The notes beneath the pieces were generated by a model. That model was not told the DNA's origin, ran no database searches, and saw nothing but the letters and a program-made list of their open reading frames with translations. Positions 51,992-59,917 of a stretch of 64,000 nucleotides of DNA are shown in pieces. A program made the position numbers and the translations under genes. Position 1 is the first letter of the stretch, and each line of letters opens with the position of its first letter. The stretch lies in contig NZ_BDDS01000003.1 of the NCBI RefSeq assembly GCF_001653135.1, positions 124,001 to 188,000 of the forward strand, in the 5' to 3' direction. The DNA is from Pseudoalteromonas neustonica (GTDB taxonomy: Bacteria > Pseudomonadota > Gammaproteobacteria > Enterobacterales > Alteromonadaceae).

Positions 51992-52354
51992 CTAAAGGGC
52001 AGAGTCAAGCTTATCTAAGCATATTTTTATGTCTTGATGATAATAATCTAGCAATTTTTTTTGTTGCTCAAGTGCAGCTATATCATCCAATACTTGCTGC
52101 TTTTTTGCTTCGAGTAATTCCACAACAGCTGGCCAATCTAAGTCATGACTAGTGACTTTTAAACTTTTTAGTTGCGCTAAACTTAAACCCAATAACTGCG
52201 CGCGCTTAATAAGGGTGACAAACTCGACATCAGCGTTATCATAAATACGGTAGCTGCCTTGGCGTGTTATATCTGTTAGCAGTCCAATGTTTTCATAGTG
52301 CCTAATCGCTTTGACCGAAACACCTGAACGCTTTGCCATTTCACCTATAAACAC
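51992..52354 (-). CDS. MerR-family transcriptional regulator
   Basis: The 120-residue protein has the MerR winged helix (IGEMAKRSGVSVKAIRHYENIGLLTDITRQGSYRIYDNADVEFVTLIKRAQLLGLSLAQLK) and a coiled coil that pairs the dimer. The C-terminus lacks the CxxC/Cys pattern of metal sensors apart from one Cys (KICLDK), so it resembles regulators responding to small organics or redox. The GTG start lies 3 bp after the stop of the deacetylase gene. It probably controls the quinone oxidoreductase gene just downstream. Confidence 0.86.
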   Translation of the reverse strand: MFIGEMAKRSGVSVKAIRHYENIGLLTDITRQGSYRIYDNADVEFVTLIKRAQLLGLSLAQLKSLKVTSHDLDWPAVVELLEAKKQQVLDDIAALEQQKKLLDYYHQDIKICLDKLDSAL

Positions 52355-52357
52355 AGC

Positions 52358-53110
52358 TTATTCCTTCGCCTGCTTTTGCATAATATTAATGTATGAGTCA
52401 ACGTCATACTTATTTGTATTAGCTGCTAAATAATCCAGTAACTGTGCATGCGCATCAACCGATACACTTAAATGATCCCCACCAACACCATGAAAAATAA
52501 TGTTTATAAGTTGCACTTGGCTTGAGACATTGCGTACATAATCAATGAGCTGTTGCCCTGTAACATTCGATGGAGCCCATAAAACTGAGCGGCCATTATC
52601 ATCAACCCCTTTAATTGCGATAAAATGCGCCTTAAGCGGCTCTATAAAGTCTTCACCTGCTGCTTGTGTATCAAAGCAAGGCGGTGTGAATGTACGCTGC
52701 GTTTTACCATCTATTGCATGTAAAAATACATTCGCGCTAAGCACCTCACGTATTGCACGTGCACGGGTGTAGCGATCTAAATCATGTTCATCACTGACCC
52801 ATTCACGGTAAGGTTTTGAGCCACTGCATGGATGATATAAGCTATGATTACCTAACTCATGGCCTTGTTTGGCAACAGTTTTCCACTCATTCATACGGAA
52901 CTGCATCGTTTGCGCATCGGGCAAGATATAAAACGACGCCTTAAAACCAAGCTTATTAAGCGCAGGTATTGCGTTATCAAGTTGGCTCGCTAAGGCATCA
53001 TCATACGATAAGCTCACCGCAATCTTATTATCCTTGTTAGAACCATGTGTTTGCGCGCCAGCAGGCATAGCAAAAACTAATGCTAACCACAGCGCTGCTG
53101 ATCTTCTCAT
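52358..53110 (-). CDS. Polysaccharide deacetylase family protein, secreted
   Basis: The 250-residue protein has a signal peptide (AALWLALVFAMPAGA) and a NodB-homology domain: SLSYDDALASQLD replaces the usual TFDDG metal site, GHELGNHSLYHPC gives the His-x3-His metal pair, and the C-terminal IIFHGVGGD carries the last catalytic His. It should remove acetyl groups from a carbohydrate in the periplasm. I chose the ATG at 53110 with AGGA upstream. It lies 23 bp after the VOC gene on the same strand. Confidence 0.82.
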   Translation of the reverse strand: MRRSAALWLALVFAMPAGAQTHGSNKDNKIAVSLSYDDALASQLDNAIPALNKLGFKASFYILPDAQTMQFRMNEWKTVAKQGHELGNHSLYHPCSGSKPYREWVSDEHDLDRYTRARAIREVLSANVFLHAIDGKTQRTFTPPCFDTQAAGEDFIEPLKAHFIAIKGVDDNGRSVLWAPSNVTGQQLIDYVRNVSSQVQLINIIFHGVGGDHLSVSVDAHAQLLDYLAANTNKYDVDSYINIMQKQAKE

Positions 53111-53133
53111 CTTCAATCCTTGAGTATAAAAAT

Positions 53134-53514
53134 TTAAGCTGTTTGAATAAAACAAAATACATTGAGTTTATTGCCGTCTAAATCACGGAAATAGCCCGCA
53201 TAAAATCCAGGCATTTCACGCGGACCAGGTGCGCCTTCATCTGTTGCACCTAATGCAATTGCTTTGGCATAAAATGCGTCAACCTGATCTGGGTTCTCTA
53301 CAGCTAACGCGATCATCGTACCATTGCCCACTGTTGCAGACTGTCCATCATAAGGTTTTGTTATTGAAAAACCAGCCTTATCTGCACCACTGCTCCACGC
53401 GACAAAATTATCGGTCTCTAAAAAACGTGTCGCTCCTAATAAAGCGAGTAACTCATCATAAAACACCACCGCTTTGGCAAAATTATTCGTGCCAAACATT
53501 GTATAACCAATCAT
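53134..53514 (-). CDS. VOC-superfamily (glyoxalase/bleomycin-resistance-like) protein
   Basis: The 126-residue protein has the two-module vicinal-oxygen-chelate fold: GTNNFAKAVVFYDELLALLGATRF in the first and MIALAVENPDQVDAFYAKAIALGATDEGAPGPR...YAGYFRDLDGNKLNVFCF in the second, ending with the conserved metal Glu position replaced by Asn (GNKLNVF), so it may lack catalytic metal. It is first in the minus-strand group VOC-deacetylase-MerR-quinone reductase. Substrate unknown. Confidence 0.85.
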   Translation of the reverse strand: MIGYTMFGTNNFAKAVVFYDELLALLGATRFLETDNFVAWSSGADKAGFSITKPYDGQSATVGNGTMIALAVENPDQVDAFYAKAIALGATDEGAPGPREMPGFYAGYFRDLDGNKLNVFCFIQTA

Positions 53515-53693
53515 ATATATTCCTTTTTCTTTACGATTAAAAATGCATCTCCAAGTTAACGTTAAGAGTGATGCTCGTCTACTGCTAATATGCTAAAAGG
53601 TAACAATTAAGTCGTGGCGTTTACTGTATTTATTATATTTTTAACGTATTATCAAGGTGTTAATTTTACTCTAAGAAGAAGTGTAAATCACTC

Positions 53694-54383
53694 ATGGAAT
53701 TTTCCCTTTATACTCAGCTTCCCCCCCAACTTCCCTACAACGCTTTTTGTTATGAGTTTGATAATAATTTTCTTGTTGAAAATGACTTTTTTCGTTATCA
53801 GATTTTTTCACCGCCACAACTACAAAAAGCAGTAGCAAAACGAAAGGCTGAATATTTGGCAGGCCGTTTTTGTGCAAAACAGGTACTTAGTTCACTCAAT
53901 ATTCACCCTTGCGATATTCTTTCAGGTAATGATCGCGCGCCAATATGGCCAGATAATATTATTGGCAGCATTACTCACACGCAAGGAATCGCCATGGCGA
54001 TGGCATGCCACCGTGCGGATATTGCAGGAATAGGCATTGATATAGAGCAATTGATGAGTGACAAACAAGAACAAGAACTACAAAAGCAAATTTTGCATCC
54101 AGAGGAATACTCACAATTTAAGCAACTGGCTGAGCAAATATCGCACCCACTAACGATTGTTTTTTCAGCTAAAGAAAGTATTTTTAAAGCGTTATATCCA
54201 AGCGTAAAGCAGTTTTTTGGTTTTGAAGCCGCCAAGCTTATTGCTTTTAATGAGCAACAGCTACAATTTAAAATAACGAAAACACTCTCAGAGCAAGTGC
54301 CTCAAGGCACTTGCGTAACCGTATTTTATCAATGTAATAATACTGTTGTACTCACGGAGTGCGAATTTAAAACGCCCTTGTGA
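53694..54383 (+). CDS. entD: 4'-phosphopantetheinyl transferase, EntD type
   Basis: The 229-residue enzyme loads the phosphopantetheine arm on NRPS carrier domains. Conserved motifs are AKRKAEYLAGRFCAKQVL, the GSITHT segment, GIGIDIEQL (metal-binding Asp-x-Glu), and FSAKESIFKALYP. This is the EntD/Sfp group, length about 210-230. It stands at the left edge of the siderophore locus, 230 bp before the receptor gene on the same strand. It should activate both carrier domains of the ArCP-Cy-PCP protein. Confidence 0.9.
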   Translation: MEFSLYTQLPPQLPYNAFCYEFDNNFLVENDFFRYQIFSPPQLQKAVAKRKAEYLAGRFCAKQVLSSLNIHPCDILSGNDRAPIWPDNIIGSITHTQGIAMAMACHRADIAGIGIDIEQLMSDKQEQELQKQILHPEEYSQFKQLAEQISHPLTIVFSAKESIFKALYPSVKQFFGFEAAKLIAFNEQQLQFKITKTLSEQVPQGTCVTVFYQCNNTVVLTECEFKTPL

Positions 54384-54581
54384 ACTCAGCCATCCAGCAC
54401 TTTTTCTACCTCAACAATTAAAGCTATATAGTGAATATAGTTACACTATTAATACGCACTTAGTGCAAATGCGTATTTAACTTGCCTTTTCAAGTTCAAG
54501 CTAGCCAATTTATCACCAACAACCAGCAGAATAAAATGTAACAGTATAGTTGTTGCACAAAATAAGTAACAAAAGTACAAT

Positions 54582-54596
54582 TGATAATAATTACCA
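54582..54596 (+). promoter_or_regulatory. Fur box upstream of the siderophore receptor gene
   Basis: TGATAAT-A-ATTACCA is a 7-1-7 Fur inverted repeat with one mismatch, ending 20 bp before the GTG start of the TonB receptor gene. This points to induction by iron starvation. Confidence 0.7.
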
Positions 54597-54615
54597 TTAC
54601 CACTACGGAGAGAAG

Positions 54616-56682
54616 GTGAAAATTAAGGACGTTTTAATCCCTGTTGCAGCATTAGTATCAACTACAGCATTAGCAAATACTGAAGAAACTAAGACTGCAA
54701 ATCAAATGACTGTCATAGAAGTTACCGGTGAATTGTTATCAAGAAGCTTGCTACAAAGTGGCAATAGTGTTGTTGTTTTTGATGCCAAAACACTCGAAAA
54801 CCGCCCTGAGCTTAGAACCGTAAGAGATGTTTTAAGTGAAATCCCTAATATTACTATGGTCACAGGCACTGGCAAAGCCCCCACAGTTCGAGGGATTGAT
54901 GGTACTGGCGCCGCTGAAAATGCCAACGCATTTTTTGCTGGCAGCAGAGCACGACTAAACTGGCAAATTGACGGTAGATCAGCTACTTATAACGAAATAG
55001 TATTTGGCGATTTAGGTATTTGGGATCTCAATCAGATTGAGGTACTTAGAGGGCCACAAAGTACGCTCGCTGGACGTAATGCTATCGCAGGTACAATCCG
55101 CGTTGAAACGCAAGATCCAACGTTCGAACAACAGTTTACAATTCGCGCCGAAGGAGGAAATTTAGACCAAAGACGCCTATCAGCCACTTATAATCAGCCG
55201 CTTACAGAGCAATTTTCTTTGCGTATTGCAGCTGACCAATTTGAACGTCGCTCTTCTGTTGATTATGACCCCTATGTTGGCGTTGAAGACCCTGCAGACA
55301 TGGAAGGTCGTGCTATCAGAGGCAAGTTACTCTATGAAGGCGATGACGAATATAATACACGTATTGTAATCACACTAAACGACAACAAGTACAGTGGCCC
55401 AAATGGTGAAATTATTGATTACCCGTTTGGTGAAAGACGCTCTAATTTTCCACAACAGCCTGTGCATGTTACACATACAAAAAGCTTAGGCATTGAATAC
55501 AGCGCTTCAATAAATGAGCAACTAGAGCTGGAAGTAACGGCATCAGCAACAGACTTTAATTTTGAGCGTAAATCAACACCTGACGGCTCTAAAGCTAATG
55601 TTGATACTAAGGAGTTTGTGGTAGAGCCGCGCTTACGTTATCAAGGTGATAATGGCGCACAATGGGTTATTGGTAGTCGTTACTATAGCTCTAAACAAGA
55701 TGATTGGATTCAGTTTATTGTAAAACAGAGTTTTACTGATGATTCCAATAATTTTGCAATCTACTCAGAGGGCGCATTTCCATTTAGTGAAAACTTTGAG
55801 CTAACCGCGGGTTTACGCTACGAAAAAGAAAACCGTAAACGTGAAGGTGGCGATCCAGATAGGGCAATAGCGAAAATTGAATCAGATAATGATTACAGCG
55901 CCCTCTTACCAAAGCTTGGCCTTAGTTATCAAGTCAACGATGGACATACAATTGGTTTGCAATTATCTCGTGGCTATAACGCAGGAGGTGGAGGTATTTC
56001 TTTTGGTGCACCTATTGTGAACTATGAATACGACGAAGAATACGTAAACTCATTGGAATTATATGGTCGTCAACAATGGGCTGACAATAGCGTTAGTACA
56101 TCGCAAAATTTATTTTACTCGCAATATAAAGATATGCAATTGCCCTTTGATTTAACACCCGAAAATACGCGTGATGAAGCTTATGTGGTAAGAAACGCAG
56201 ACGAAGTTACCACTGTTGGTTTTGAATTTAGCGCAGATTGGCGTATTGATGAGCAATTTAACCTCTACGGTAGCTTCGCACTATTAGACTCCGAAATCAC
56301 TGATTATCCAGGCTCAGGCTTAGAAGGTAACTCATTGTTTATGGTTCCTTCTGCTTCGATGAAGTTTGGCGGTACATGGCAGTCAAATAACTGGATTGTT
56401 AATATGAGCGGTCAGTACACTGATGGTTGGTATACCAATATTTCAAACGATGAAGGCAGTAAAACAGGCGCATTTGCCACCTTCAATACCAGCTTAAGTT
56501 ACTCAATATCAGAGCAAGCTAAATTGTACCTTACAGTACGTAATATTTTTGATGAAGATGCGCCTGTTGCGCTATACCCAGGTACAGCACCTGCTGACAG
56601 TAATGAGCCAGACAGCCATTTTGATAAAGCAGTTTTAACTCAACCAAGAACCATTAGCGCAGGTTTACAGTATACATTTTGA
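54616..56682 (+). CDS. TonB-dependent siderophore receptor
   Basis: The 688-residue outer-membrane receptor has a signal peptide (IKDVLIPVAALVSTTALA), a TonB-box-like QMTVIEVTGE, a plug (PELRTVRDVLSEIPNITMV, IEVLRGPQSTLAGRNAIAGTIRV) and a barrel ending in AGLQYTF. I chose the GTG at 54616 with GGAG five bases upstream; a TTG at 54550 would precede the Fur box and is not credible. Location beside NRPS genes implies uptake of the siderophore made here. It resembles the FyuA/receptor group for catecholate or phenolate siderophores, but its ligand is inferred. Confidence 0.88.
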   Translation: MKIKDVLIPVAALVSTTALANTEETKTANQMTVIEVTGELLSRSLLQSGNSVVVFDAKTLENRPELRTVRDVLSEIPNITMVTGTGKAPTVRGIDGTGAAENANAFFAGSRARLNWQIDGRSATYNEIVFGDLGIWDLNQIEVLRGPQSTLAGRNAIAGTIRVETQDPTFEQQFTIRAEGGNLDQRRLSATYNQPLTEQFSLRIAADQFERRSSVDYDPYVGVEDPADMEGRAIRGKLLYEGDDEYNTRIVITLNDNKYSGPNGEIIDYPFGERRSNFPQQPVHVTHTKSLGIEYSASINEQLELEVTASATDFNFERKSTPDGSKANVDTKEFVVEPRLRYQGDNGAQWVIGSRYYSSKQDDWIQFIVKQSFTDDSNNFAIYSEGAFPFSENFELTAGLRYEKENRKREGGDPDRAIAKIESDNDYSALLPKLGLSYQVNDGHTIGLQLSRGYNAGGGGISFGAPIVNYEYDEEYVNSLELYGRQQWADNSVSTSQNLFYSQYKDMQLPFDLTPENTRDEAYVVRNADEVTTVGFEFSADWRIDEQFNLYGSFALLDSEITDYPGSGLEGNSLFMVPSASMKFGGTWQSNNWIVNMSGQYTDGWYTNISNDEGSKTGAFATFNTSLSYSISEQAKLYLTVRNIFDEDAPVALYPGTAPADSNEPDSHFDKAVLTQPRTISAGLQYTF

Positions 56683-56707
56683 TCTAGCACGGCAGGCTCG
56701 CTTGCTG

Positions 56708-56971
56708 TATACCCAAACCATCTCAAGATGGGTGTTTCAGTTGGAATTAAAAGCGATTTAGGCAAGGCATTGATTGCAAGTAATAGTGGTTCTATTATTA
56801 AAATCAATAACCAAATATAAATCGCTTTTAAACCAACCCTTTGGGCGTTTCACAGGCACTTACTCTCAGCGTTGTTATTTCTTAAAAGGGACTGCCATTG
56901 TTGCAAGTAACGCCTTGATATTAAGCCTCTGTGAAACGCTGAATTCTGCATCTTGAGGTGGCTTGGGTATA
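56708..56971. mobile_element. 264-bp MITE-like element, copy 3
   Basis: Same length as copy 2 and in inverse orientation. The left end is TATACCCAAACCATCTCAAG, the right end CTTGAGGTGGCTTGGGTATA. The body has GGCAAGGCATTGATTGCAAG, AAACCAACCCTTTGGGCG, CTTAAAAGGGACTGCCATTG and CTGTGAAACGCTGAATTCTG. It fills most of the 327-bp gap after the receptor gene. Confidence 0.88.
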
Positions 56972-57009
56972 TAAACCCTTTATAAAACAATAACGAGGAT
57001 TCATACAAT

Positions 57010-57462
57010 ATGGCAATTCTAAAGCACGATAATAGCCTCTGGCCATTAGCCGTCACCGTTGCGCAAGGTGAATGCACACTCGAGATGCATTTAAACTCTT
57101 TGCAAGCATGGGATGATTGGTTTAATAAAGCTGAACCCTTCGTAGTTATTCGTGTTTACAACGATGAGGCATCTTTACAGCACCCAAAAGGAGCAGGCCC
57201 AGCTACGCAAAAATGGTTAAAAGAGGGAGCAGCAGAGCAAATGCAGCAGCATGTTCAAGCAATGCTTATTGTGGTTCCCGAGCAACAATTTGAACGAATG
57301 CAAAAAATGAGTGTACAAAAAGCCTTTGGTATACCCGGTGCAGTCGTTGCATCACTTGATGATGCCCATGCTTGGCTAATGAAAACATCAAACCACAATA
57401 AGACACTTGAGAAAACAAGGTTTATGCAAATAGAGAGGCTTGTTCACACATTGATTCTTTAA
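57010..57462 (+). CDS. Hypothetical protein in the siderophore locus
   Basis: A 150-residue soluble protein, not recognised. The N-terminal half (AWDDWFNKAEPFVVIRVYNDEASLQHP) and the alternating helix-strand pattern look like a small alpha/beta fold of SpoIIAA/STAS type, but there is no conserved motif. The ATG follows AGGA. It lies between the receptor and the HmuT-like gene and is convergent with the latter over a short hairpin (AACCTGA/TCAGGTT, 57461-57479). Location suggests a role in siderophore use or regulation, not proven. Confidence 0.6.
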   Translation: MAILKHDNSLWPLAVTVAQGECTLEMHLNSLQAWDDWFNKAEPFVVIRVYNDEASLQHPKGAGPATQKWLKEGAAEQMQQHVQAMLIVVPEQQFERMQKMSVQKAFGIPGAVVASLDDAHAWLMKTSNHNKTLEKTRFMQIERLVHTLIL

Positions 57463-57477
57463 CCTGATGAACTCAGG

Positions 57478-58383
57478 TTATTTAGCGCTATTAGCTGCTG
57501 ATTTTAAAAATCTATATTGATATCCATCAGGTAATTGCGCTTGAGGATAAAAAGCATGTGCTAATTCAACGAGAGCTTGCGGCGTTCGAGGGCCCATACT
57601 TAGCAAATAAGCAACATCAAAATTATGCACGCGTTTATTTTTAACTGCATTGGAAAACTTAAACGCGTTTAAAAGCTCTGAATTTGATTGCTGATCATGC
57701 ACACCAATACTCATGGTAATAATCACATCGGGGTTTAAGACTAACGCAGCTTCACTAGATATTGTCTGCCAGTTAGTTACGCTAGACGCCATCACATTCT
57801 TACCGCCAGCAATACTAACGAGCTCATTTACCGTAGTATCAGCTCCTGCGACCATTAGTTGATTACTGCGAATAACCAAGACTTTAGGTTTAGTCGTTGC
57901 TTGTTCTAAAATATGCGTTAAGGCATCACGATCTACTTTTAGCGCTTGCGCTAACTCCGCTCCTTTGCTCTGGACTTGCAACAGGCTGGCTATTTGTTCT
58001 ATTTTATTTTCAATACGCCAAAAGCTATCATTTTCATGCAAAATAACCAAATTAGCAGCGGTACGTTTTAATTGCTCTACTACTTTTTTAGGGCCTATAT
58101 CGGCTTCCGCAAGGATAATATCAGGGTTTAATGACAATATCCCTTCAACGCTTATTTTACGCACATAGCCAATTTGAGGCTGCGTGGTGGCGACAGCAGG
58201 AAAAATACTACTGCTATCAACCCCAACAATGCGCTGTTGTTCACCAAGCGCATAAATAACTTCCGTTATTGAGCCCCCTGCAACCACAATTTTTTGTGGG
58301 TTAAAAGGTTGCGGGCTTGCATGGACGTAGCTATTAGCAAGTAAAGTAACAAACAAAATAAGGAAAAACACAAAGGGTTTCAT
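57478..58383 (-). CDS. HmuT-like periplasmic binding protein of the siderophore locus
   Basis: The 301-residue type III binding protein is closely similar to HmuT at 40101 along its length: GGSITEVIYALGEQQRIVGVDSSSIFP, PQIGYVRKISVEGILSLNPDIIL and SMGPRTPQALVELAHAFYP. It has a signal peptide (FVFFLILFVTLLANSYVHA). I chose the ATG at 58383 by alignment with the paralogue; an ATG six bases earlier is possible. There is no permease or ATPase gene next to it, so it may share HmuUV or serve as siderophore or heme binding partner. Confidence 0.87.
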   Translation of the reverse strand: MKPFVFFLILFVTLLANSYVHASPQPFNPQKIVVAGGSITEVIYALGEQQRIVGVDSSSIFPAVATTQPQIGYVRKISVEGILSLNPDIILAEADIGPKKVVEQLKRTAANLVILHENDSFWRIENKIEQIASLLQVQSKGAELAQALKVDRDALTHILEQATTKPKVLVIRSNQLMVAGADTTVNELVSIAGGKNVMASSVTNWQTISSEAALVLNPDVIITMSIGVHDQQSNSELLNAFKFSNAVKNKRVHNFDVAYLLSMGPRTPQALVELAHAFYPQAQLPDGYQYRFLKSAANSAK

Positions 58384-58511
58384 TATCATCAAATCCAATT
58401 TGAAAACAAAAATAATAACAGTTTCTATTTTCAACTTATAGTTTTTGATTATAATTTTTTAAAGCACCATCAGGTTTGATATATATTTGGAAGCACAAAG
58501 TTCATGCTAGA

Positions 58512-59717
58512 TCATTGCTTACAAAGCAACTTTTTAAATAACGCAAAATAAATATTCGTTAAGTTGCTAAGCTCACTAAGATGAATACGTTCATTTTCTT
58601 GATGGATGGTCCCATTAGTTAAACCTAACTCAATTACTTGCGGACAAATGTCGCTGAAAAACCGGCCATCGGAAGTTCCCCCTGACGTTGAAGTTTTCGC
58701 AAATAATCCTGTGCATCGATTAATTACTGTTTGGCATTCTTTTATTAGCGAAAGTTTATTTTTACTAATCTCTGCAGAGTAATAAGGGTTGCAAGCATGC
58801 GATGTCGTTAGTAAGAAATCGTTAGTCGTTCGCGTTACAATATGAGTAACTAAATGAATTAGATCATCTTCACTGTAAGCCGTGGTATAACGAATATTTA
58901 AATTAATTATTACACTATCAGGAATGACATTATCGCTGTACAGGCCTGAATCTATATGAGTAACTTGCATTGTTGTACCTAGCTGATTACTATCTCTATT
59001 ATCCCAATCAAATTTCATTAAATCTTTTACAATGCTACAGGCATGATGGATAGCATTAATACCTTGAGTCGGATAAGCAACATGCGCACTTTTACCATTA
59101 ATTTGAATGGCAAAACTCAACGCCCCTCTGCGTCCAATCTTTAGCATGTCACCGCACTGCTTTATTGATGTCGGTTCTCCAACAATACAATAATCCAAGT
59201 CCTGCTTTACATCTTTAAAGTGTTTTACAATTTCACATGAGCCGAATAAGGCATCGCCCTCTTCATCGCTGGTTATTAAAAACCATAGTCGCCCAACAAA
59301 GCTCCCTTCGAGTACTAGCATCTCAGCTGCAACTAAGGCTGCGGCAATACCGCCTTTCATATCTGCGATGCCTCGACCGATCAGGTAATCATTTTTAATT
59401 TCACCTGCAAAAGGTGGTGCTTGCCATTTATTAAGATTACCTACGGGCACAACATCCGTGTGCCCACAAAAACCTAAATTGGGTCCATCACCATTAGATA
59501 TAACAGCAATTAGGTTACTCACCCCATGACTTTCAAATGTATCGATTTTTGCACCCAGCATTGATAACTTTTTTGCAATCCATGCTTGGCAACCTGCGTC
59601 ATCCGGTGTTACCGATTCAAATTGCAGTAATTCACGTGCATACTCAATGACTCGACTTTGGTATTCGCTCTTTAACTCAGCCGTTAAAGTAAATTGTTCA
59701 TCGATGATAAGGCTCAC
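58512..59717 (-). CDS. M20 metallopeptidase, DapE/ArgE-like
   Basis: The 401-residue enzyme has the M20 zinc sites: FCGHTDVVPVG, GRGIADMKGGIAAAL, the catalytic ITSDEEGDALFG, YCIVGEPTS, and the last His in NGTIHQENERIHLSE. The pattern is that of succinyl-diaminopimelate desuccinylase and N-acetylornithine deacetylase. The start is a GTG without a clear ribosome site. Its place in the siderophore locus, downstream of the ligase and the 35-codon ORF, suggests an amidohydrolase that processes a precursor or cleaves the ferric siderophore inside the cell, not housekeeping DapE. Confidence 0.82.
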   Translation of the reverse strand: MSLIIDEQFTLTAELKSEYQSRVIEYARELLQFESVTPDDAGCQAWIAKKLSMLGAKIDTFESHGVSNLIAVISNGDGPNLGFCGHTDVVPVGNLNKWQAPPFAGEIKNDYLIGRGIADMKGGIAAALVAAEMLVLEGSFVGRLWFLITSDEEGDALFGSCEIVKHFKDVKQDLDYCIVGEPTSIKQCGDMLKIGRRGALSFAIQINGKSAHVAYPTQGINAIHHACSIVKDLMKFDWDNRDSNQLGTTMQVTHIDSGLYSDNVIPDSVIINLNIRYTTAYSEDDLIHLVTHIVTRTTNDFLLTTSHACNPYYSAEISKNKLSLIKECQTVINRCTGLFAKTSTSGGTSDGRFFSDICPQVIELGLTNGTIHQENERIHLSELSNLTNIYFALFKKLLCKQ

Positions 59718-59809
59718 CTCATAATTAAATAAAGGGTATTGAGGGAGTTTGTTGCAAAAAAAAGTTAAACAACAAACTCCCAGTAATAACTAATACTTTA
59801 AACGCACTA

Positions 59810-59917
59810 TCAATCCACTGTTAGCCAACAATCAATATCATTACCTTGCCCATATTCAGCAGCCAGACATTGCGGTGCATCCTCTGATGATAATTGCGTA
59901 TTATTAGTTTGATTCAT
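59810..59917 (-). CDS. Possible 35-residue peptide translationally coupled to the aryl-AMP ligase
   Basis: The ATG overlaps the stop codon of the ligase gene as ATGA. The product is acidic and polar, starting MNQTNNTQLSSED and ending with CWLTVD; it has two cysteines and one tryptophan. No signal peptide or helix is seen. The coupling and the gap of 195 bp between larger genes make translation plausible, but 35 codons could occur by chance. Not recognised: too short for an MbtH-like protein (about 70) and without its motifs. Confidence 0.4.
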   Translation of the reverse strand: MNQTNNTQLSSEDAPQCLAAEYGQGNDIDCWLTVD

